Notes under the pieces: generated by a model
Databases searched by the model: none
Told to the model about the DNA's origin: nothing
Seen by the model: the letters and a program-made list of their open reading frames with translations, nothing else
Program-made: the position numbers and the translations under genes
In this document: one piece after another, positions 1 through 6,082 of the stretch
Position numbering within the stretch: the first letter of the stretch is position 1
Layout: every line of letters begins with the position of its first letter
NCBI GenBank assembly: GCA_017454565.1
Contig: JAFTCS010000119.1
Span: forward strand, 1-10,449
Length of the DNA: 10,449 nucleotides
DNA from: Clostridia bacterium
GTDB lineage: Bacteria > Bacillota > Clostridia > Oscillospirales > Acutalibacteraceae
Reading direction: 5' to 3'

Positions 1-9
1 AGGTCGGGA

Positions 10-1356
10 ATGATGATTTTAAGTGATGAATACAGGTCTGAAATAAGCAGGATATTGGGCGGAGATTCCGATCGCTTTTTTGAACTGATAAACGGCGGAC
101 CGTACAGGGGGATTTCCGTGAACAGATTAAAGACCGACCCTGAAAGGCTGCTCCCGCTGCTGCCTTTTGCTGTGGAAAAAAGTCCGTTTTATACCGACGG
201 ATATTACATAACCGACGGCTTCGAGGGTATCGGCAGGCACCCGCTGCATCATGCAGGTGCGTTCTATGTTCAGGAGCCGTCTGCAAGCTCCGCCGTAAGT
301 ATGCTTGATGTGGTGCCGTGTGAGAAAATACTTGACCTCTGTGCAGCTCCGGGCGGTAAGTCGGCGCAGATCGCGTCATGCCTGCGAGGAACAGGACTTA
401 TCTGGTCGAACGAGGTGATAAGGAACCGTGCGCAGATACTTCTTTCAAATTTTGAACGCATGGGAATAGCAAACGGCGTGGTGTCGTCATGCTATCCCGA
501 AACGCTGTGCACACGGCTCAGGGGATATTTTGACAAGGTTTTAGTGGACGCACCCTGTTCCGGCGAGGGTATGTTCCGCAAGAATCCCGATGCGGCTGCC
601 GAGTGGAGCCGTGAGCATGTGATCAGCTGCAGCGAGCGTCAGCTTTCAATACTGAATTCGGCCGCCGAAGCTCTGAAGGATGGCGGTATTCTGGTTTATT
701 CCACATGCACATTTTCTTATGAGGAAAATGAAGGGGTCATTACGGAGTTCCTGAAAAGGCATGATGAATTTGAAATGTGCGATATAACATTACATTTCGG
801 CCGCCGGACAGAACTTCCCTGCGCCGTCAGGATAACCCATCTTGAAGGCGGTGAGGGTCACTTTGCCGCAAAGCTGAGAAAACGCTGCAAAGGTGAGGGC
901 AATGTGAGCTATACATATCCTGGATCGGCAGTACGCACAAAGCAGGTTCCGGAAATCAAGACGGTGGAGAAAGAGCTTTCGGATATTTTCGCAAAAATAC
1001 CTGAAGGCGTTATTTCCGTAAAGAATGATAAGGCCTTCATATTGCCTGAAGGTCTGCCGGATGTATCCGGATGCGGAGTAATACGGGCAGGAATACTGGC
1101 GGGCGAGCTGAAAAGAAACCGCTTTGAGCCTGCACACTCTTTGTTTACGGCTTTTGCGCCGTCCTGCTTCAACCGTGTACTGGAGCTTTCCGTTTCCGAC
1201 AGGCGGACAGAGGAATATCTCAGCGGTCTTGAAATAGACTGCGGGGGCGCTGCCGGATATACTGCCGTGTCGGTTGAGGGCATGGTTACAGGCTTCGGAA
1301 AGTGTTCGTCCGGCCGGCTGAAAAATAAGTATCCCAAGGGTTTGAGAAATCTCTGA
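10..1356 (+). CDS. rsmF: RsmF-like 16S rRNA (cytosine-C5) methyltransferase, NOL1/NOP2/Sun family
   Basis: This is a SAM-dependent m5C methyltransferase of 448 residues that probably acts on 16S rRNA in the cytoplasm. The N-terminal part (about 1-100) resembles the RsmF N-domain, with the block HPLHHAGAFYVQEPSA near 77-92. The Rossmann methyltransferase core follows: SAM-binding motif I LDLCAAPGGK at 108-117, motif IV DAPCSGEG with Cys183, and motif VI STCTFS with Cys233. These two cysteines are the expected release and catalytic pair of m5C enzymes. A GEGHFAAKLRK block at about 281-291 leads into a C-terminal part of about 150 residues, consistent with the RNA-binding tail of RsmF rather than the NusB-like N-domain of RsmB. 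The length is normal. Two ATGs lie in tandem at 10 and 13; the window edge hides most of the ribosome site, so either could be used. The target cytosines are inferred from the family and may differ here. Confidence 0.93.
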   Translation: MMILSDEYRSEISRILGGDSDRFFELINGGPYRGISVNRLKTDPERLLPLLPFAVEKSPFYTDGYYITDGFEGIGRHPLHHAGAFYVQEPSASSAVSMLDVVPCEKILDLCAAPGGKSAQIASCLRGTGLIWSNEVIRNRAQILLSNFERMGIANGVVSSCYPETLCTRLRGYFDKVLVDAPCSGEGMFRKNPDAAAEWSREHVISCSERQLSILNSAAEALKDGGILVYSTCTFSYEENEGVITEFLKRHDEFEMCDITLHFGRRTELPCAVRITHLEGGEGHFAAKLRKRCKGEGNVSYTYPGSAVRTKQVPEIKTVEKELSDIFAKIPEGVISVKNDKAFILPEGLPDVSGCGVIRAGILAGELKRNRFEPAHSLFTAFAPSCFNRVLELSVSDRRTEEYLSGLEIDCGGAAGYTAVSVEGMVTGFGKCSSGRLKNKYPKGLRNL

Positions 1357-1403
1357 TGCTTTCAGGTGAGCTCGCCCAGACACTGGAAAATAGCATATTT
1401 TAT

Positions 1404-1530
1404 ACTATAGTAAACGACATTATTATTTATACTTTGATAAATCATCAGCTGATTGTGGGGGCTTTCCGGTCGCCCCCACACCCCTTCGGATATCACTCTA
1501 AGTAAGAATATTTTTGTCGTCTACTATAGT
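1404..1530. repeat. MITE-like inverted-repeat element with internal GC hairpin
   Basis: A 15-bp arm at 1404-1418 (ACTATAGTAAACGAC) is repeated in inverted orientation at 1516-1530 with 14 of 15 positions matching. The outer eight bases, ACTATAGT, are themselves a palindrome. Between the arms a perfect 9-bp GC-rich hairpin occupies 1454-1462 and 1472-1480 with a 9-nt loop. No T-tract follows it on either strand, so it does not look like a simple terminator. No reading frame is visible inside. The arrangement of short terminal inverted repeats around about 127 bp of non-coding DNA suits a MITE or a dispersed intergenic repeat, but I cannot see a clear target-site duplication. The remainder of the 1357-1617 gap holds only small hairpins. 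Confidence 0.4.
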
Positions 1531-1610
1531 TTTGGTCAGAGTAAACTTGAACGCGAACAGTTGTTCAGCGTCCCTGCCCGCACTTCGGGAGATGATCGCA
1601 TATTTTCAAT

Positions 1611-1621
1611 TCGTTTACTAT
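1611..1621. repeat. Third copy of the repeat core, overlapping a stop codon
   Basis: The 11 bases at 1611-1621 (TCGTTTACTAT) are the exact reverse complement of 1407-1417 inside the left arm of the upstream element. The copy includes the TAG stop codon (1618-1620, minus strand) of the GHL10 gene. A second shared word, GCATATTTT, occurs at 1393-1401 and again at 1598-1606. The gap therefore contains nested copies of the same short motif. Confidence 0.4.
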
Positions 1622-2844
1622 GAAAAATTATCAATGAACTCGTAAGAATAAAGTATGAATCCGTTGACGCCGCGTTTTTGCAGACTGTTTATCTGGGAAC
1701 GGATGATGTTTTCGCCGGTAAGCCAGGTGCCGCTGTCTGCATCGGTGCCGACCTTGTACAGACCAAGACCAAAGTATAATAAGGTGCTTTCGTTTTTCAT
1801 TACCCTGCACCATTCATCGGCAAGCTTTTCAAAGGGAAAAACAGGGTGTTCGTTGATTACATACAGCTGCGGACAGATATAGTCCACATAACCGCTCAGG
1901 CTGCACCAGCTTTGTATGTCCGCCGACATTTTTTCGTCATTCTCAAAATTGCACTGGGGTGCTATTCCGAAAAGTATGTCTTTTTTTGCGCTGTGGGCTG
2001 CCGTGTACATCCCGCAGATAAGCATGTTTATATTATTTTTGCGCCACTCCTTGTGCGAAAGCATCATGCTGCCGTCACTCAGAGTGTTCTTGTATTTTTC
2101 ATAGCTTTCGGCGTCAAGTGAATCGTCCTCGGCAGGATAAAAATAATCGTCTATCTGTATGCCGTCAATATCATAATTTTCCGCCAACTCGCGCACACCG
2201 TTTATTATCAGCTCGCGCACATGACGGCTTGAGGGGTCAAAGTACAGCCCGTTTTCGTATTCAAAATAATAGTTCTCATCATCAATGACACTGTTGTTTT
2301 TCCATTTAATATACGGGTTGTCGCGGCTGAGTTCAGGAGGAGTGCTGCCTGTGCTTATGCGGAAAGGGTTTATCCAGGCATGGAGCGCAATGTTTCTCTT
2401 GTGAGCTTCCTGCACCATTATGGCTAAAGGGTCATAGCCGGGGTCGGCACCCTGTTCTCCGGTAAGAATATGCGACCACGGGTAATATTCAGACGGATAT
2501 AAGGCGTCGGAAAAGGGTCTGACCTGCATAATAACTGTGTTAAGCCCACAGGCGGAGCATTTGTCAAGGATCCCGCAGACCTTCCGGCGGAAGGATGTTT
2601 CGCTTTGCTCGTTTTTGCTCAGAGTCAGACACATATAGGGCAGCCAGATACCACGCATTTCACGGATATCCTTTTGTTCTCCCTTGTCCGCTTGCGGGCT
2701 GATGGTATCAACGTACTTGCCGCTTTCATCAGCAGCGCTGTCCGGTTGAGCAAGTCGTGTGTAAATTGTCAGCGATATGACCGTAATAATTGATATACCT
2801 GAGCATGCCAATATGATGATAATTTTAAACAGCAGTTTTTTCAA
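1618..2844 (-). CDS. Membrane-anchored GHL10 (DUF187) glycoside-hydrolase-like protein
   Basis: This is a predicted 408-residue extracytoplasmic TIM-barrel protein of the GHL10 family, related to YngK and the peptidoglycan glycosidase DigH, so a cell-wall glycan substrate is likely. After KK at 2-3, residues 4-28 form one hydrophobic segment, best read as an uncleaved signal anchor; the ILAC at 11-14 is a poor lipobox. A polar linker runs to about 60. The barrel follows: RGIWLPY at 64-70, LNTVIMQVRP at 101-110, ALHAWINPFRI at 153-163, YFDPSSRHVRE at 201-211, the acidic signature DIDGIQIDDYFYP at 225-237 with candidate catalytic Asp/Asp, FGIAPQ at 292-297, and YVDYICPQLY at 319-328. I chose the TTG at 2842-2844 because GGGTGG lies 7 nt upstream; an earlier in-frame TTG at 2860-2862 lacks such a site. 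The gene is transcribed towards rsmF and its stop codon falls in a repeated motif. Confidence 0.88.
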   Translation of the reverse strand: MKKLLFKIIIILACSGISIITVISLTIYTRLAQPDSAADESGKYVDTISPQADKGEQKDIREMRGIWLPYMCLTLSKNEQSETSFRRKVCGILDKCSACGLNTVIMQVRPFSDALYPSEYYPWSHILTGEQGADPGYDPLAIMVQEAHKRNIALHAWINPFRISTGSTPPELSRDNPYIKWKNNSVIDDENYYFEYENGLYFDPSSRHVRELIINGVRELAENYDIDGIQIDDYFYPAEDDSLDAESYEKYKNTLSDGSMMLSHKEWRKNNINMLICGMYTAAHSAKKDILFGIAPQCNFENDEKMSADIQSWCSLSGYVDYICPQLYVINEHPVFPFEKLADEWCRVMKNESTLLYFGLGLYKVGTDADSGTWLTGENIIRSQINSLQKRGVNGFILYSYEFIDNFS

Positions 2845-2877
2845 AACAGCACCACCCTGCAAATAATATTCTTGCCC

Positions 2878-2906
2878 TTGATTTTATTCCTGCTGCAATA
2901 TATAAT
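2878..2906 (+). promoter_or_regulatory. Sigma-A-type promoter for the DUF1294-LUD-deoD group
   Basis: TTGATT at 2878-2883 and a perfect TATAAT at 2901-2906 are separated by 17 bp. Transcription would begin near 2913, about 27 nt before the first start codon. The site lies in the 95-bp gap between divergent genes. Confidence 0.75.
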
Positions 2907-2939
2907 ATAAACAGCAAAAAAATGACAGGGAGAAAAAAT

Positions 2940-3236
2940 ATGCAGATATACTGGTACCATTATCTGGCAATAGCCTTTTTCGTTGTTATGAACATCATTG
3001 CCGTTGTTCTGACAGTGAAAGATAAAAAGGCCGCCCGAAAACACCGCTGGCGTGTTTCGGAAAATACGCTCATGCTGATGGCGGCGCTCAGCGGCTGCGT
3101 TGTTATGTATGCAACCATGCACCTGATACACCACAAAACCAGGCACCCGAAATTCATGGTAGGGATACCGCTGATATTCATTGCCGAGCTTACGGCGGCT
3201 GTTTTAGCGGTGATATTCCTGTTCAACAGGGTATGA
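2940..3236 (+). CDS. DUF1294 family small membrane protein
   Basis: This 98-residue integral membrane protein has three predicted hydrophobic segments (about 7-26, 44-62 and 74-95). Between the first two lies the family signature DKKAARKHRWRVSE at 28-41, and HHKTRHPKF at 64-72 follows the second. These match DUF1294, whose function is not known. I chose the ATG at 2940 because AGGGAG lies 7 nt upstream; an in-frame ATG at 2922 would add six polar residues and has no good ribosome site. It is the first gene after a strong promoter and is followed after 21 bp by the LUD gene, so the two are probably co-transcribed. No functional link between them is evident. Confidence 0.85.
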   Translation: MQIYWYHYLAIAFFVVMNIIAVVLTVKDKKAARKHRWRVSENTLMLMAALSGCVVMYATMHLIHHKTRHPKFMVGIPLIFIAELTAAVLAVIFLFNRV

Positions 3237-3257
3237 TAATATAAGGAGGATAAAAAA

Positions 3258-3920
3258 ATGAACGAACTGGACATGACCCGTGTAGAAAAAACTATGGAGG
3301 CTCTTCGCAAAAACAACATGTCGGCATGCTTTGTTTCCACAAAAGCGGAGGCAGTTGAAAAGGTGAAGGAGCTGCTGAAAAAAGGCGATACCGTCACCCA
3401 TGGAGGTTCTGTGACACTTTCTGAGTGCGGCATTACCGAACTGCTGAAAAGCGGAGACTACAATTATCTTGACAGGAGCGCTCCCGGTCTGACCCGTGAG
3501 CAGGTGCAGGATATCTACCGCAAGGCTTTTTCATGTGATGCCTATCTTACAAGTACTAACGCCATAACAGAAAACGGCATGCTTTTCAATACCGACGGAA
3601 ACTGCAACCGTGTGGCGGCTATCGTTTTCGGCCCAGAGAGTGTTATTGTGGTGGCAGGCTACAACAAGATAGTAAAAGATCTGGACGAAGCTTTTCTTCG
3701 TCTGAGAACGGTTGCGTCTCCTAAGAATACCCAGCGCCTGAACTGCGCCACCTACTGTGCAAAGACCGGCAAGTGCGTATCTCTCAATGACCCGGATGCA
3801 AAGCTTGGAGACGGCTGCAAAAGCGAGCAGAGGATCTGCTGCAGCTACGTTGTGAGCTCATTTCAGCGTGTCAAGGACAGAATAAAGGTTATAATAGTCG
3901 GTGAGGAACTGGGCTATTGA
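3258..3920 (+). CDS. LUD-domain (DUF162, LutC/YkgG-like) protein
   Basis: This 220-residue protein matches the LUD family, whose LutC member takes part in lactate oxidation with LutA and LutB. Visible family blocks are THGGSVTLSECGI at 47-59, TSTNAITENGMLFNTDGN at 98-115 and NRVAAIVFGP at 117-126. The C-terminal part carries six cysteines (163, 167, 173, 187, 194 and 195), some of which could bind a metal or Fe-S centre; that is inference. A strong AAGGAGG site at 3243-3249 precedes the ATG. No LutA- or LutB-like gene is in the window, so this is an orphan LUD protein of a type widespread in Clostridia, and a lactate role should not be assumed. It lies between the DUF1294 gene and deoD on the same strand. 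Confidence 0.88.
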   Translation: MNELDMTRVEKTMEALRKNNMSACFVSTKAEAVEKVKELLKKGDTVTHGGSVTLSECGITELLKSGDYNYLDRSAPGLTREQVQDIYRKAFSCDAYLTSTNAITENGMLFNTDGNCNRVAAIVFGPESVIVVAGYNKIVKDLDEAFLRLRTVASPKNTQRLNCATYCAKTGKCVSLNDPDAKLGDGCKSEQRICCSYVVSSFQRVKDRIKVIIVGEELGY

Positions 3921-3979
3921 TAACAGCACATCACGGTAAACGTGAACATTGAGCCGTATTCATCAAAGGAGGTATTTTT

Positions 3980-4687
3980 ATGGCAACACCGCATATAAGC
4001 GCTGAAAAGGGCGATTTTGCAAAGACCGTACTCATGCCGGGTGATCCGCTGAGGGCAAAGCTGATAGCCGAGAACTTTCTTGAGGATGCAAGGCTTGTAA
4101 ACGAAGTAAGAGGCGCTTTGGGCTATACCGGACAATACAATGGCAAAAGCGTGTCTGTCATGGCAAGCGGCATGGGTGTGCCGTCTATCGGGATATACTC
4201 CTATGAGCTTTTTAAGTTCTACGGCGTGGAGAATATAATAAGGATAGGAACTGCCGGCGCTTTGAGCAGCAGGCTCAGAGTGAGGGATATCGTGATGGCA
4301 ATGTCAGCGGCTACGGATTCAAATTTTTCCGCACAGTATGAGCTTCCGGGTACACCGGCTCCGACAGCAAGCTTTGAACTGCTGATAAAAGCTTATGAAT
4401 GCGCACAGCAGATGGGGCTTGATATTAAGGCCGGACAGATACTCACAAGCGATGTGTTCTATTCCGAAGCCGATAATCTTGCCAAGTGGCAGAAGATGGG
4501 TGTGCTTGCCGTTGAAATGGAGTGCGCTGCCCTTTATCTTAATGCTGCAAGACTGGGAAAGAATGCTCTGGCAATATGCACCATTTCGGACTGCCCGCTG
4601 ACGGGAGAAAGCAGTTCGTCTGAGGAACGTGAAAAGAGCTTCACTGACATGATGAAGCTTGGTCTGGAGTGCGCGGTAAGTCTTTAA
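3980..4687 (+). CDS. deoD: Purine nucleoside phosphorylase, DeoD type
   Basis: This enzyme splits purine (deoxy)ribonucleosides with phosphate into base and (deoxy)ribose-1-phosphate, in cytoplasmic purine salvage. At 235 residues it has the normal length of the hexameric DeoD class. The active-site pattern is visible: His5, PGDPLRAK at 20-27 with Gly21 and Arg25, Arg44, IRIGTAGAL at 87-95 with phosphate-binding Arg88, the ribose-binding VEMECAALY at 178-186, and SDCPLTGE at 203-210 with the base-contacting Asp204, followed by Arg218. AAAGGAGGT at 3965-3973 lies 6 nt before the ATG. A 59-bp gap without a terminator separates it from the LUD gene, so it may share that transcript. The hairpin at 4805-4846 is the probable end of the operon. 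Confidence 0.96.
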   Translation: MATPHISAEKGDFAKTVLMPGDPLRAKLIAENFLEDARLVNEVRGALGYTGQYNGKSVSVMASGMGVPSIGIYSYELFKFYGVENIIRIGTAGALSSRLRVRDIVMAMSAATDSNFSAQYELPGTPAPTASFELLIKAYECAQQMGLDIKAGQILTSDVFYSEADNLAKWQKMGVLAVEMECAALYLNAARLGKNALAICTISDCPLTGESSSSEEREKSFTDMMKLGLECAVSL

Positions 4688-4804
4688 GAAAATAATAGTG
4701 TGAAAAATTATTCTTTTGCTGAATTTATTGCCGCTTGCAGACTTTAATTCGGCATGTTGCACAACAGAACTTTGAAAATACAAGGCTAAAAACAGGCTTA
4801 AATA

Positions 4805-4846
4805 AAAAAATGACGGAAAATAATCACTTTCTGTCATTTTTTGTGC
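4805..4846 (+). terminator. Rho-independent terminator after deoD
   Basis: Arms at 4805-4819 and 4828-4842 pair over 15 bp with one G-U wobble around an 8-nt loop. The 5' arm is A-rich and the 3' arm ends in a run of T. This A/T symmetry could also stop transcription on the other strand. The 117 bp between deoD and the hairpin hold nothing I recognise. Confidence 0.8.
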
Positions 4847-4910
4847 CTGTAAAGAATGATTATATAAATTTCTTTGTATAATTTGCACAATTATCCGTAA
4901 AAATAATGGT

Positions 4911-4939
4911 GTGACTTTTTTTACAGATTGTGCTATAAT
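4911..4939 (+). promoter_or_regulatory. Extended -10 promoter for the beta-repeat protein gene
   Basis: A TGCTATAAT extended -10 (4931-4939) stands 17 bp from a weak -35, GTGACT (4911-4916). The expected start point near 4946 leaves a leader of about 25 nt carrying the ribosome site. Confidence 0.7.
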
Positions 4940-4970
4940 CAGGATGATATCCGATACGGAGGAATGAAGC

Positions 4971-5729
4971 TTGGAAAACAATACATATTTATATACAGGC
5001 AGTCCCATCGTACCCAAGTACACCCTTAATATTGGCGGTAAGGTACTGGAAAGAGACAAGGATTTTGATGTGGAGATATCCGATAATATAAATGTGGGTA
5101 CTGCACATGTGACGATTACCGGAAAGGGCAAATTCAAGGGCAAGCTGGAGCGCACCTTCGAGATATTGCCCATACCTGCAAGGTCGCTTTCGTTTTTTGC
5201 TGATAACACAGAGTTTATTTACACCGGCGAGCCCTGCATTATGAAGGTGGCTGTTCGTTTCGGCGAGATGATTCTCAAAGAGGGTCAGGACTACGATATT
5301 GAGTACAGCGACAATACCCAACCGGGCACAGGAAACGCTACCCTTACATTCAAGGGGAATTATTTCGGTGTTATGTCTATTCCATTTACCATTGATGTTC
5401 CGGACCCGGAGGATGACGACCCGGATGCGGTCTATGATGATCTTGAAAATCTTTCCGAGCTTTCAGATCAGAGCATAACCATCGGAGAGAGCACTATTAT
5501 CAGAACTGCCGCAAAGGGCGGCAAGGCACCTTATACCTACGCGGTCTATTACAGAAAAAGCATAGAGCAGAAATGGTTCGTGCTGCAGCATTTCAGCTCC
5601 GACAGCGAAGCAGAGATGACTCCTGTGGAGGCTACAAGATACATAGTTCTTGTAAAGGCAAAGGATATCCGCGGCGAGGTTGCAAAGAAATACTTCAAAT
5701 TAGTGGTAAATGACAGGGAAGAGGCGTGA
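4971..5729 (+). CDS. Signal-less protein of two YTG-type beta repeats plus an Ig-like C-terminal domain
   Basis: This 252-residue protein is of unknown function. Two tandem repeats of about 60 residues are visible, at about 7-66 and 83-142. Each begins with YTG, has an acidic DFDVEISDN or DYDIEYSDN core, then a GTA/GNA beta strand and a GKGKFKG or FKGNYFG turn. Repeats of this kind are frequent in secreted clostridial proteins. An acidic linker (PDPEDDDPD, 143-151) leads to a C-terminal beta domain (about 163-247) with GGKAPYTYAVYYRKS at 183-197 and YFKLVVND at 241-248. The start is TTG with GGAGG 8 nt upstream. An in-frame TGA at 4965-4967 rules out a longer N-terminus, and the protein begins directly with the first repeat, with no signal peptide, membrane segment or anchor. 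It has its own promoter and sits alone between deoD and the SRP RNA gene. The location is therefore probably cytoplasmic unless an unusual export route exists. Confidence 0.82.
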   Translation: MENNTYLYTGSPIVPKYTLNIGGKVLERDKDFDVEISDNINVGTAHVTITGKGKFKGKLERTFEILPIPARSLSFFADNTEFIYTGEPCIMKVAVRFGEMILKEGQDYDIEYSDNTQPGTGNATLTFKGNYFGVMSIPFTIDVPDPEDDDPDAVYDDLENLSELSDQSITIGESTIIRTAAKGGKAPYTYAVYYRKSIEQKWFVLQHFSSDSEAEMTPVEATRYIVLVKAKDIRGEVAKKYFKLVVNDREEA

Positions 5730-5809
5730 TCTTTTCCCGCTGAGATCCTTGCTGATCCTGATGTGGAAAAGTCAGGCCATGAACAGGATAAAAAAATAAA
5801 AAATAAGTG

Positions 5810-5838
5810 TTGATTTTTTTGATCGTATATAGTATAAT
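5810..5838 (+). promoter_or_regulatory. Promoter of the SRP RNA gene
   Basis: TTGATT (5810-5815) and a perfect TATAAT (5833-5838) have a 17-bp spacer. The predicted start near 5845 lies about 25 nt before the SRP RNA stem, so a short 5' leader would need trimming. The 80 bp between the preceding stop codon and this promoter hold no clear feature. Confidence 0.8.
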
Positions 5839-5869
5839 GGGTATGCTGATGTTAGGAGACAGAGTCATA

Positions 5870-5999
5870 CCCTTGAATATGCGGTCGGGCAGGCGCTGTA
5901 CGATGGGGCACCGTGAACCATGTCAGGCGGGGAACCGAGCAGCATTAAGCGTTTTGCACTGTGCGATACAGTAAGTCTGTCCGGCCGTATATTCAAGGG
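5870..5999 (+). ncRNA. ffs: Signal recognition particle RNA (4.5S/scRNA, small bacterial type)
   Basis: This is the RNA scaffold of the signal recognition particle, which binds Ffh and targets nascent membrane and secreted proteins. The ends pair as a long stem: about 23 bases from 5870 (CCCTTGAATATGCGG...) match the segment ending at 5999 (...CCGTATATTCAAGGG) with few mismatches. The apex carries the conserved domain IV: GTCAGG at 5922-5927, a CGG/CCG helix closing a GGAA tetraloop at 5931-5934, then AGCAGC at 5938-5943, which forms the Ffh-binding symmetric loop. At about 130 nt it lacks room for the full Alu domain of the 270-nt Bacillus type. The position directly before dnaX is the usual Firmicutes order and supports the call. 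Confidence 0.93.
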
Positions 6000-6002
6000 A
6001 AT

Positions 6003-6037
6003 GACAAACCGTTTTTACGGGCTGTCTTTATTTTTTT
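6003..6037 (+). terminator. Rho-independent terminator of the SRP RNA gene
   Basis: GACA...CCGT (6003-6012) pairs with ACGG..TGTC (6017-6026) around a TTTT loop with a 2x2 internal mismatch. It is followed by TTTATTTTTTT. It lies right after the mature RNA and 45 bp before dnaX. Confidence 0.65.
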
Positions 6038-6082
6038 AGCTGTTTTGCGTAATATACAATTTTTACGAAGGGACGGGATAAA

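Noticed and set aside
790..1383. Minus-strand open frames opposite the 3' half of rsmF
   Set aside because: They lie opposite a well-supported methyltransferase gene, have no ribosome site or recognisable domain, and overlap each other in different frames.
1455..1479. GC-rich hairpin as a terminator of rsmF
   Set aside because: The stem is strong but no T-tract follows on either strand, so I treat it as part of the repeat element.
4319..5209. Long open frame of 296 codons on the minus strand opposite deoD and the beta-repeat gene
   Set aside because: It runs antisense through the conserved core of deoD, across a terminator and promoter, and into a second supported gene. Its sequence shows no recognisable family, so it is a compositional shadow.
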